A model generated the notes under the pieces. That model was not told the origin of the DNA and searched no databases. It saw only the letters and a list, made by a program, of their open reading frames with translations. Position numbers and translations under genes: made by a program. Shown one piece after another: positions 36,649-44,053 of a stretch of DNA of 64,000 bases. Positions within the stretch are counted from its first letter, which is position 1. Every line of letters begins with the position of its first letter. This DNA comes from Pelomonas sp. Root405 (lineage in GTDB: Bacteria; Pseudomonadota; Gammaproteobacteria; Burkholderiales; Burkholderiaceae_C): NCBI RefSeq assembly GCF_001425165.1, contig NZ_LMDU01000014.1, positions 565,056 to 629,055 of the forward strand. Reading direction: 5' to 3'.

Positions 36649-36916
36649 GTTCTGTCTCCTGTTTTTTGATTGAACTGGGGCACCTGACTTCAGAGCCTGA
36701 ACTGCAGCCATTTAGTTCGGCCATCGCACCAACTATTTGTTGCCGAGAAAACCGCCTTGGGGTGCCTTGTCTGGGCCTGCCGGGCGACCAGCAGACCTTG
36801 GGCGTCCTCCAGAATCACTTTCAGATGCCGTGCCGCAAGCGTACAACTGGTATGACCAACTGGACATAGGGCAAACTCCTGGACTGACCACATCTGTCAT
36901 TTTTTGGAGACTGCCT
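36649..36916. promoter_or_regulatory. Divergent promoter region between lipoprotein and halogenase
   Basis: This 268-base gap separates the minus-strand receptor operon from the plus-strand halogenase, so it must hold both promoters. It contains one palindromic element (36845-36861, listed separately) and is less GC-rich than its surroundings. No convincing -35/-10 pair was identified by eye. Confidence 0.6.
36845..36861. promoter_or_regulatory. Candidate GntR-type operator AACTGGTATGACCAACT
   Basis: TGGT-ATG-ACCA is an inverted repeat extended by AAC/ACT flanks. It resembles the TGGT..ACCA core of FadR/UxuR/ExuR-type GntR operators. It sits centrally in the divergent promoter region, a position suitable for controlling both directions. 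No regulator gene is in the window to pair with it. Confidence 0.35.
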
Positions 36917-38446
36917 GTGCGAAATCGTCCACTTCAGCGCATCGTCATCGTGGGCGGCGGCAGCGCAGGCTGGATCACCGCCGCGCCGCTGGCGCGCATG
37001 CTGTGCCGGCCTGATCAACCCGATCAGCATTGCGAGGTGGTGCTGGTGGAGTCGGCGGACATCGGCACCGTGGGTGTCGGCGAAGCGACCTTGCCCACCA
37101 TCCGGTTCTACAACCAGATGCTGGGCATCGACGAGGCCGACTTCGTGCGCCGCACCCGTGCCACCTTCAAACTCGGCATCGAGTTCCAGGACTGGGGTCG
37201 CATGGGCAACCGCTTCTTCCACGGCTTTGGCGGGTTCGGCCCGGCCATTCACAACCGCCCGCTGTGGGCCTACTGGCTGCGTCTGCAGGCGCTGGGCGAC
37301 AAGCTGCCTTCCTACGAGGAATGGTCGACCGCGACGGTGATGGCTCGCCAGATGCGCTTCACCCCGCCGACCTCCGGCGAGCCAGCTGCGTCCAACGCCT
37401 TCGACTACGCCTTTCACTTCGACGCGTCGCTGTACGGCGCCTACCTGCGCGACTACGCGCTGCGACACGGCGCCGAGCGCGTCGAGGGCACCATCACGCG
37501 CGTCGAGACGCGCCCCGACGACGGTTTCGTGGCCGCGCTGCACCTGGATGACGGGCGCCGGCTGGAGGGAGACCTCTTCATTGACTGCTCCGGCTTTCGT
37601 GCCTTGTTGATCGGCGGTGCGATGAACTCGCCCTACGAGGACTGGAGCCACTGGCTGCCCTGCGACCGCGCGCTGGCAGTGCCGAGCGAGCGTGTCGAGC
37701 CCATCACGCCCTACACAAGGTCGACGGCCCGCACCGCGGGCTGGCAATGGCGCATCCCGCTGCAGCACCGCACCGGCAATGGCCTGGTCTACTGCAGCGG
37801 CTACCTGAACGAAGACGAGGCGCAGCGCATGCTGCTCGATAACCTCGACGCCAAACCGCTCGACGAGCCGCGCCCTCAGCGCTTCGTCACCGGGCGACGC
37901 AAGCAGGGCTGGGTCAAGAACGTGGTGGCCATCGGCCTGTCGTCGGGCTTTCTGGAGCCGCTGGAATCCACCAGCCTGCATCTCATCATGGACGGCGTCA
38001 GTCGCCTGACCGCCATGCTGCCGGACCTGTCATTCCAGCCCGCGCTGGCGGACGAGTTCAACCGGCAGATGGCCTACCGCTACGAGTCCGTGCGCGACTT
38101 CATCATCCTTCACTACAAGCTCGGTGAACGGCGTGACAGCGAGTTCTGGCGCTACTGCGCCGACATGCCGATACCCGACGAGCTCGCGCATCAGATTGAA
38201 CTGTTCCGCAAGACCGGCCGCGTCGCCGTGATCGAGCCCGAGGGCTTTGCCGAGCCGTCATGGGCCTCCATCCTGATGGGCCTGGGCGTCTACCCCGAGC
38301 GTTACGACCCCTACATCGATCTGGTGGACCCGCAGCTCATCCGCCGGCAGCTCCACTCGGTGCACGGCGCGATCTCCCGCACGGTGGCGGCCATGCCCGC
38401 GCACGCGGACTTCCTGGGCAGGATCTCAACACCGCCGCGTCGCTGA
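36917..38446 (+). CDS. Second flavin-dependent (tryptophan-type) halogenase
   Basis: 509 residues from a GTG at 36917, eight bases after GGAGA; the frame is open further upstream but lacks a ribosome site there. It shows RIVIVGGGSAGWITA (FAD), FKLGIEFQDW (catalytic-type Lys85), WQWRIP (WxWxIP motif) and SGFLEPLEST (catalytic Glu). All expected catalytic motifs are intact. It is clearly related to the halogenase at 30343-31836, sharing HFDA, RRLEGDLFIDCSGF and VVAIGLSSGFLEPLES blocks, but is diverged. Read divergently from the receptor operon. Substrate unknown. Confidence 0.88.
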   Translation: MRNRPLQRIVIVGGGSAGWITAAPLARMLCRPDQPDQHCEVVLVESADIGTVGVGEATLPTIRFYNQMLGIDEADFVRRTRATFKLGIEFQDWGRMGNRFFHGFGGFGPAIHNRPLWAYWLRLQALGDKLPSYEEWSTATVMARQMRFTPPTSGEPAASNAFDYAFHFDASLYGAYLRDYALRHGAERVEGTITRVETRPDDGFVAALHLDDGRRLEGDLFIDCSGFRALLIGGAMNSPYEDWSHWLPCDRALAVPSERVEPITPYTRSTARTAGWQWRIPLQHRTGNGLVYCSGYLNEDEAQRMLLDNLDAKPLDEPRPQRFVTGRRKQGWVKNVVAIGLSSGFLEPLESTSLHLIMDGVSRLTAMLPDLSFQPALADEFNRQMAYRYESVRDFIILHYKLGERRDSEFWRYCADMPIPDELAHQIELFRKTGRVAVIEPEGFAEPSWASILMGLGVYPERYDPYIDLVDPQLIRRQLHSVHGAISRTVAAMPAHADFLGRISTPPRR

Positions 38447-38543
38447 TGCGCGAACTGCACCCACGCCCACCTGGGGCGGGGAACGCCACTTGCTCCGGGT
38501 TGGTCCGCACAAGTTGCGGTTCAACCCATCCAAGGAGCAGTTC

Positions 38544-38918
38544 ATGAAGACTCGATTCATCACCGCCGCCCTCACCGCCGGCGCGCTGACGGTCGCCACC
38601 ATCGCGATCGCCCAGTCCACCAGTGCTGGCGGCACAGCCGGCAACACCAGCGCCACATCCGGTGGCATCGCGGGCACCGACAGCGCCCGCCCCAACGACC
38701 ATCGCGAAGGCACGACGGGCTCGGGCACCACCAACAGCCCCGAAGTCACGGGCCAGACCGGCGGCCGCGCGGGCACCAGCATCAGCGGCAGCACATCGGG
38801 AACCAGCGGCATGGGCGGGGCCGGTGACCCCAGCAGCACCAGCGGCGGCAACACCGGCTACGGCGGTGCGGGCGGCTCGACCGGCGGCGACCTGGGCGCC
38901 CGCGCCGACCGCAACTGA
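38544..38918 (+). CDS. Small secreted Gly/Ser/Thr-rich protein
   Basis: 124 residues preceded by AAGGAG. A Sec signal (MKTRFITAALTAGALTVATI to AIAQ) leads into about 100 residues made almost only of Gly, Ser, Thr, Ala and Asn (TSATSGGIAGTDSAR, SISGSTSGTSGMGGAGD), with no cysteine. Probably disordered in the periplasm or outside. No family recognised. A likely terminator hairpin follows the stop. Confidence 0.65.
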   Translation: MKTRFITAALTAGALTVATIAIAQSTSAGGTAGNTSATSGGIAGTDSARPNDHREGTTGSGTTNSPEVTGQTGGRAGTSISGSTSGTSGMGGAGDPSSTSGGNTGYGGAGGSTGGDLGARADRN

Positions 38919-38937
38919 GGGCGGCGCGATGGCGTCG

Positions 38938-38971
38938 GCGGGCGACGGCGATGAGCCGCCGCCCGCTATTT
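38938..38971 (+). terminator. Rho-independent terminator after the Gly/Ser/Thr-rich gene
   Basis: A 12-base stem with one mismatch (left arm 38938-38949, right arm 38955-38966) and a GATGA loop is followed by TATTTTC on the plus strand. It lies between two convergent genes and could stop transcription from the plus side. Confidence 0.5.
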
Positions 38972-39475
38972 TCAGACGCGCCCGCGCCGCTTCATCAGCC
39001 AACAGGCCACGCCGACCACGGCCAGCAGCCCGACGGCCTTCTTCACCGTGCCAGCCGGGTTGTGGCGCATCTCGGCGCGGCCGCCCATCTCGGCATAGAT
39101 GCGCGGCACATGGCCACGCAGCAGGTCGCCGACCAGGCCCTCGACCATGTCGACCCGGTCGGCCGCCAGCAGCATCAGCCAATGCCGCAGGTCGTTCTCG
39201 CTGCGGCGAAAGGCCTGCCGGCGCAGCGCACCGCTGAGGCCCCTGGGCGGCAGCGTCGAGCCGAACAGCGGCGTGATGCCCGGTCGCTCGTTGGAATGCA
39301 GCACCTCGACATGGACAGGCTGCTGCGCGGGCGGCCCAGGCTGGACATCGAGCCGCGGTGGCGAGTGCTCCATCGGCACGGCAGGTCGGCGTGATTGCGG
39401 CAGATCGCTGCCCCAACCCTTGATATGGGCAAAGCGCTGGGCGTCTTTCGGGCTGTCTTGCGGGGTGTTTTGCAT
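38972..39475 (-). CDS. Conserved hypothetical protein with C-terminal membrane segment
   Basis: 167 residues. The N-terminus (AHIKGWGSDLPQSRRPAVPM) is a pattern seen in a conserved family next to zinc alcohol dehydrogenases, recognised here only from memory. A basic middle part (RRQAFRRSENDLRHWLMLLA) precedes one membrane-type helix (VKKAVGLLAVVGVACWLM) and a positively charged end. No catalytic motif is visible. It follows the dehydrogenase gene by nine bases on the same strand, so co-transcription is likely. Confidence 0.6.
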   Translation of the reverse strand: MQNTPQDSPKDAQRFAHIKGWGSDLPQSRRPAVPMEHSPPRLDVQPGPPAQQPVHVEVLHSNERPGITPLFGSTLPPRGLSGALRRQAFRRSENDLRHWLMLLAADRVDMVEGLVGDLLRGHVPRIYAEMGGRAEMRHNPAGTVKKAVGLLAVVGVACWLMKRRGRV

Positions 39476-39484
39476 GGTGGGCTC

Positions 39485-40639
39485 CTAGACCGACACGCCC
39501 GGCGGGATCAGCACCGTCTTGATGCAGCCGTCGAGCTTGTTGGCGAACAGGTGATAGGCATCGGCCACCTCTTCCAACGGCACCCGGTGCGTGATGATCC
39601 GTTTGGGGTCGATGTGGCCGGACTGGATGTGCTCGATGAGGCGCGGCAGGTGGCGCTTGACGCTGGCCTGGTTCATGCGCAGCGTCAGGCCCTTGTTGAG
39701 CGCGTTGCCGATGGGCACGGCATTGAAGGTCGGCCCGTAGACGCCGACGATGGAGATGTTGCCGCCCTTGCGCGCGGAGTTGATGGCCCAGTGCAGCACG
39801 GTGGCCGCGCCGGCCTGGAGCTTCATCTTCACGCCGGTGAGGCGCTGCAGGGCGCTGCCCTCGGCCTCGCAACCCACCGCGTCGATGCAGACATCGGCGC
39901 CCAGGCCATCGGTCATGCTCTTGATCTTGATGGCCATGTCGTCGACGCTGCGGAAGTTCAGCACCTCGCACTGCGCATAGTCCTTCACGAAGGCCAGCCG
40001 CTCTTCGACATGGTCGATGACGATGACGCGCCCCGCGCCGAACAGCCAGGCTGACTTGGCCGCGAAGATGCCGATGGGCCCGGCTCCGAAGACCACGACG
40101 GTGTCGCCTTCCGCGATGTCGCCCATCTCGGCGGCCTGGTAGCCGGTGGGCAGCGCATCGGTCAGCAGCACCGCATCGTCCAGGTCCATGTCGGGCGGGA
40201 TCAGCGTGGGACCGACGTCGGCGCGCGGCACGCGCACGAACTGCGCCTGGCCACCGTCGTAGCCGCCGGCCGTGTGCGAGTAGCCGTAGATGCCGCCCAC
40301 CGCGGTCGCCTCGGGATTGGTGTCGTGGCAGTTGCCGAACAGCTCGCGCTGGCAGAAGAAGCAATTGCCGCAAAAGATGTTGAAAGGCACGAGCACGCGG
40401 TCGCCGACCTTCAGGCGCTGCACGCCCGGGCCTGTGTCGATGACCTCGCCGACGAACTCGTGGCCGAAGGTGGTGCCGATGCGCGTGTCGGGCACCAGAC
40501 CGTGATAGAGGTGCAGGTCAGACCCGCAGATGCACGAGCGCAGCACGCGCACGATGGCGTCATCCGGGTGTTCGATGCAGGGATCGGGCTTGTGCGCGGC
40601 GCGCACGCGGTAAGGCCCGCGGTAGTTCATGGCAAGCAT
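39485..40639 (-). CDS. Zinc-dependent alcohol/formaldehyde dehydrogenase-like enzyme
   Basis: 384 residues; ATG at 40639 follows AGGAG. Medium-chain dehydrogenase: catalytic zinc region CICGSDLHLYHG and GHEFVGEV, structural zinc cysteines CGNCFFCQRELFGNC, and Rossmann motif VVFGAGPIGIFAA followed by VIVIDHVEERL for the dinucleotide. The long N-loop and the HTAGGYDGGQAQFVRVP segment resemble the glutathione-independent formaldehyde dehydrogenase branch. Substrate is unproven. Further upstream the frame translates a DNA tandem repeat, so longer starts are rejected. Confidence 0.88.
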   Translation of the reverse strand: MLAMNYRGPYRVRAAHKPDPCIEHPDDAIVRVLRSCICGSDLHLYHGLVPDTRIGTTFGHEFVGEVIDTGPGVQRLKVGDRVLVPFNIFCGNCFFCQRELFGNCHDTNPEATAVGGIYGYSHTAGGYDGGQAQFVRVPRADVGPTLIPPDMDLDDAVLLTDALPTGYQAAEMGDIAEGDTVVVFGAGPIGIFAAKSAWLFGAGRVIVIDHVEERLAFVKDYAQCEVLNFRSVDDMAIKIKSMTDGLGADVCIDAVGCEAEGSALQRLTGVKMKLQAGAATVLHWAINSARKGGNISIVGVYGPTFNAVPIGNALNKGLTLRMNQASVKRHLPRLIEHIQSGHIDPKRIITHRVPLEEVADAYHLFANKLDGCIKTVLIPPGVSV

Positions 40640-40682
40640 GTCGGCGTTCTCCTGGTCGGGGAGCACGACCGGGCAAACGAGG

Positions 40683-40698
40683 CACCCGAACGGGTGCA
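40683..40698. promoter_or_regulatory. Palindrome GCACCCG-AA-CGGGTGC upstream of the dehydrogenase
   Basis: A perfect 7-bp inverted repeat with a two-base centre lies 44 bases before the dehydrogenase start, in the region divergent to the zinc-ribbon gene. Symmetry and position suit a dimeric repressor operator. No matching regulator is nearby. Confidence 0.35.
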
Positions 40699-40704
40699 CA
40701 ACAG

Positions 40705-40759
40705 AGCGCACTACCGGGCGCACTACCGGGCGCACTACCGGGCGCACCACCGGGCGCCG
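40705..40759. repeat. 12-bp tandem repeat GGGCGCACTACC, about 4.6 copies
   Basis: Units start at 40705, 40717, 40729, 40741 and 40753 (partial). The first and fourth have single changes. The array lies between the dehydrogenase and the zinc-ribbon gene. It would encode repeated PVVR if translated on the minus strand, but lies upstream of the real start. Confidence 0.85.
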
Positions 40760-40808
40760 GATTTGCTCGCACCTCACACCGCCTCACGCGAATGCCAAGG
40801 AGCCCGAC

Positions 40809-40997
40809 ATGCCAGACGCCCCCACGCCATCGCCCGCCGCTGACCCCGCACCCGGGGACGAAGCGCCGGCTGGCACACCCGGCACCGGTGAAGCGCCCTG
40901 CCCCGACTGCGGCGGCAGCGGCCGCGCTGACAGTGGTGGCGTGTGCCCGAACTGCGCAGGCAGCGGCAAGGTGATCGCCGGCATCGGCGGCGGCTGA
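40809..40997 (+). CDS. 62-residue DnaJ-type zinc-ribbon protein
   Basis: The ATG follows AAGGAG at the right distance. The first 29 residues are Pro/Ala-rich and probably disordered; the rest holds two CxxCxGSG units (CPDCGGSGRADSGG and CPNCAGSGK), like the zinc centre of DnaJ, ending in a glycine run. It probably binds one zinc and may act with a partner protein. The 13 bases up to and including its ATG (GGAGCCCGACATG) are identical to those at the oxidase gene start at 41055. Confidence 0.68.
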   Translation: MPDAPTPSPAADPAPGDEAPAGTPGTGEAPCPDCGGSGRADSGGVCPNCAGSGKVIAGIGGG

Positions 40998-41054
40998 ATG
41001 GCATCTGGATTGCCGGCCGGCGCCACACCCAAATAGCCGGCCGAGGAGCCCGAC

Positions 41055-42678
41055 ATGAGCAGCACCATCGCCGCGCCCCACGCGGGCGCCACGCACGATG
41101 AACACCACGACACGCCGCACGGCTGGCGGCGCTGGGTGTTCGCCACCAATCACAAGGACATCGGCACGCTCTACCTGCTGTTCAGCTTCGCGATGTTCCT
41201 CGTCGGCGGCGTGCTGGCCCTGCTGATCCGCGCCGAGTTGTTCCAGCCGGGGCTGCAGTTCGTCAACCCGCATCTCTACAACCAGCATGGTGACCATGCA
41301 CGGCCTGATCATGGTGTTCGGCGCCATCATGCCGGCCTTCGTCGGCTTTGCTAACTGGATGGTGCCGCTGCTGATCGGCGCGTCAGACATGGCCTTTGCG
41401 CGCATGAACAACTTCAGCTTCTGGCTGACGATTCCGGCGGCCATCATTCTTGTGGCCGGCTTCTTCATGCCAGGCGGCGCGCCGGCCTCGGGTTGGACGA
41501 TCTACGCGCCGCTGACCTACCAGATGCCGGCCAGCATGGACTTGGCGATCTTCTCGCTGCACCTGCTCGGCGCCAGCTCCATCATGGGCGCCATCAACAT
41601 CATCGTGACCATCCTCAACATGCGCGCGCCCGGCATGACGCTGTTGAAGATGCCGATGTTCTGCTGGGGCTGGCTGATCACCGCCTATCTGCTGATCGCG
41701 GTGATGCCGGTGCTTGCAGGCGCCATCACGATGACGCTGACCGACCGGCATTTCGGCACCGCGTTCTTCAACCCGGCCGGCGGCGGCGACCCGGTGCTGT
41801 TCCAGCACATCTTCTGGTTCTTCGGCCACCCGGAGGTCTACATCATGATCCTGCCGGCGTTCGGCATCGTCAGCCACGTGGTGCCCGCGTTCGCACGCAA
41901 GCGCCTGTTTGGCTACACGTCGATGGTCTATGCCATCGCGGCCATCGCCGTGCTGTCGTTCATCGTCTGGGCGCACCACATGTTCGCCACCGGCATGCCG
42001 GTCACCGGCCAGCTGTTCTTCATGTACGCCACCATGCTGATCGCCGTGCCGACAGGCGTGAAGGTCTTCAACTGGATCGCGACGATGTGGCAGGGCTCGA
42101 TGAGCTTCGAGACGCCGATGTTGTTCGCGGTCGGCTTCATCTTCGTCTTCACCATCGGCGGCTTCAGCGGCATCATCCTGTCGGTCGCGCCCGTCGACAT
42201 CCAGGTGCACGACACCTATTACGTCGTCGCGCATTTCCACTACGTGCTGGTCGCCGGCTCGCTGTTCGCGCTGTTCGCCGGCTTCTACTACTGGGCACCG
42301 AAATGGTCGGGCGTCATGTATGACGAGCTGCGCGGAAAGATCCATTTCTGGGTCTCCATGGTCAGCTTCAACGTCGCCTTCTTCCCGATGCACTTCCTCG
42401 GCCTGGCCGGCATGCCGCGTCGCTATGCCGACTATCCCCTGCAGTTCGCCGACTTCAACATGCTGGCCTCGGTGGCGGCCTTTGCCTTCGGCCTGGCGCA
42501 GGCCTATTTCGCCCTGTTGATCGTGCTGCCCGTGCTGCGCAAGCGCGGTGCGCCGGCACCGCAGAAGCCCTGGGAAGGCGCCGAAGGGCTGGAGTGGGAA
42601 GTGCCGTCGCCCGCGCCCTTCCATACCTTCGCAACACCGCCCAAGCTGGACGAGAGCGCGACCCGCGTGATCGGCTGA
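41055..42678 (+). pseudogene. ctaD: Cytochrome c oxidase subunit I, one-base frameshift
   Basis: The N-terminal 77 codons ([20 protein letters not shown] to NPHLYNQ, including [14 protein letters not shown]) are in one frame. From 41287 the protein continues in another frame ([20 protein letters not shown]) to 42678. Removing the extra C at 41286 restores one continuous subunit I of about 540 residues. The rest is intact: heme ligands in TMHGLIM and VVAHFHYVL, copper ligands in GHPEVYIM and [10 protein letters not shown], and about twelve membrane helices. Either a real disruption or a sequencing error. Subunits II and III are absent nearby. Confidence 0.85.
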
Positions 42679-42683
42679 GCACC

Positions 42684-43139
42684 ATGACACCGACGACCAC
42701 GAGCTGGCAGCTGCGGCGCAACTGTTCCTTGACGCCGTGCCAGGCGCTGCTTGCCGCGAGCGTGCCGGCGCTCGCCCTGCTGGGGGTGTCGCTGGCCGCG
42801 GCGGCGCAGGGCATGTGGTGGGTGGTGCTTTTTGCGCTGCTCAACATCGTCGTACTCGCTGCAGCGCTTTGCAGCTATGCAAGGCACGCACTCGATGGCG
42901 AGACCCTGCGCCTGGGCGAGGACGGCATGCTGCACATCGAGCAGCAATGCGGCACCCGGCTGCAGCGCATCAGCTGGCCCGTGTCGATGGTGCGCATTCA
43001 GGCGCGCGACGGCGAACCAATCACGCTTTGGGCCGGGCCCCACAGCCTGCAGATCGGCCGCGAGGCCCGACCGGCCATGCGCCAGCAGACGGCGCTGCAG
43101 CTGCGGCGAGCTCTGCGCCTGGACGCCGGCTACTTCTGA
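42684..43139 (+). CDS. DUF2244 membrane protein
   Basis: 151 residues, five bases after the oxidase gene. Two membrane helices (ALLAASVPALALLGVSLAAA and WWVVLFALLNIVVLAAALC) are followed by a soluble beta-rich domain (LRLGEDGMLHIEQQCGTRLQ to QLRRALRLDAGYF). This is the layout of DUF2244, often found with cytochrome oxidase genes; its role is unknown. The association with the adjacent subunit I gene fits that pattern. Confidence 0.75.
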   Translation: MTPTTTSWQLRRNCSLTPCQALLAASVPALALLGVSLAAAAQGMWWVVLFALLNIVVLAAALCSYARHALDGETLRLGEDGMLHIEQQCGTRLQRISWPVSMVRIQARDGEPITLWAGPHSLQIGREARPAMRQQTALQLRRALRLDAGYF

Positions 43140-43183
43140 AATTTTGAAGGCGTAGAACTTACCGCCCGCGCCGCTCTTGCCGC

Positions 43184-44053
43184 ATGAATTTCGCAACCCG
43201 CCATCTCAACTGCGTCTCGTCCTGTCCGCTCGGCGGCCGGCTGATGGACGGGCGTTCGCCCTCGGTGCTGGCGCGCGGCAGCCTGTGCTGCCATTGCCTG
43301 CTGGTCGAAACTCGGGACGGCCTCGCGCTCGTCGACACCGGCTTCGGTCAACGCGACGTGGCCAACCCGCGTGCGCGGCTCAGCGGCTTCTTCCTGGCCC
43401 TGCTCAGCCCCGACTTTCGGCAGGAGATGACGGCGGCGCACCAGATCGCCGCGCTGGGTTATCGGCCTGCCGACGTGCGCCATATCGTGCTGACGCATCT
43501 GGATTTCGACCATGCCGGTGGCCTCGACGACTTCCCCGAGACCACCATCCATCTGCTGCAACGTGAACGCGACGAGGCCTTCCGCCAGACCACGTGGCTG
43601 GACCGCCAGCGCTACCGGCCGCAGCAATGGAGTTCGCACCCGCGCTGGCGGCTGCACGGCGCCAGCGGTGGCGAAGCGTGGTTCGGGTTCGACCAGGTCT
43701 GCACCGGCCAGGGCCTGCCCGCAGGTATCGCGCTCGTGCCGCTGCCTGGCCACACCTTCGGCCATGCGGGCGTGGCGGTCGACATGGGAGGGCGCTGGCT
43801 GCTGCAGGCGGGTGATGCCTACTTCCATCATCGTGAGATGGATGCGGAGCGCCCCTGGTGCACGCCGGGGCTGCGCGCGTACCAGACGCTGATGGAGAAA
43901 TCGCGCCAAACGCGGCTGGCCAACCAGGAGAGATTGCGCCGCTTTGCGGCCGGCCATCCGGAAGTGCAGGTCTTCTGCTCGCACGACCCGCAGGAGTTCG
44001 AACGCCTGTCGGGCCGGCCCGAGCGCCTGCCGGTACCGCCCTCACCTCGCTAG
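43184..44053 (+). CDS. Metallo-beta-lactamase-fold hydrolase
   Basis: 289 residues, no signal peptide. The dinuclear metal site is clear: HLDFDHAGG (HxxxDH) and PLPGHTFGHAG, then LLQAGDAYFHH and FCSHDPQEF. This arrangement resembles the lactonase-like branch of the superfamily (N-acyl-homoserine lactonase and relatives), but the substrate cannot be read. The gene converges with the P450 gene; their stop codons overlap in the palindrome CTAG. Confidence 0.82.
   Translation: MNFATRHLNCVSSCPLGGRLMDGRSPSVLARGSLCCHCLLVETRDGLALVDTGFGQRDVANPRARLSGFFLALLSPDFRQEMTAAHQIAALGYRPADVRHIVLTHLDFDHAGGLDDFPETTIHLLQRERDEAFRQTTWLDRQRYRPQQWSSHPRWRLHGASGGEAWFGFDQVCTGQGLPAGIALVPLPGHTFGHAGVAVDMGGRWLLQAGDAYFHHREMDAERPWCTPGLRAYQTLMEKSRQTRLANQERLRRFAAGHPEVQVFCSHDPQEFERLSGRPERLPVPPSPR

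Noticed and set aside
36649-36711. ATG-start version of the Ig-like lipoprotein
   Set aside because: The GTG at 36648 has an AGGAGA site and gives a normal lipoprotein signal; the longer form would bury it.
36690-36893. 67-codon minus-strand frame in the divergent promoter region
   Set aside because: No homology recognised, no ribosome site, and it overlaps the promoter region and palindrome.
40705-40759. Possible CRISPR array
   Set aside because: Units are contiguous 12-mers without spacers, so it is a simple tandem repeat.
40640-40777. N-terminal extension of the alcohol dehydrogenase with PVVR repeats
   Set aside because: It is a translation of the 12-bp DNA tandem repeat; the AGGAG-preceded ATG at 40639 starts at the family's usual position.
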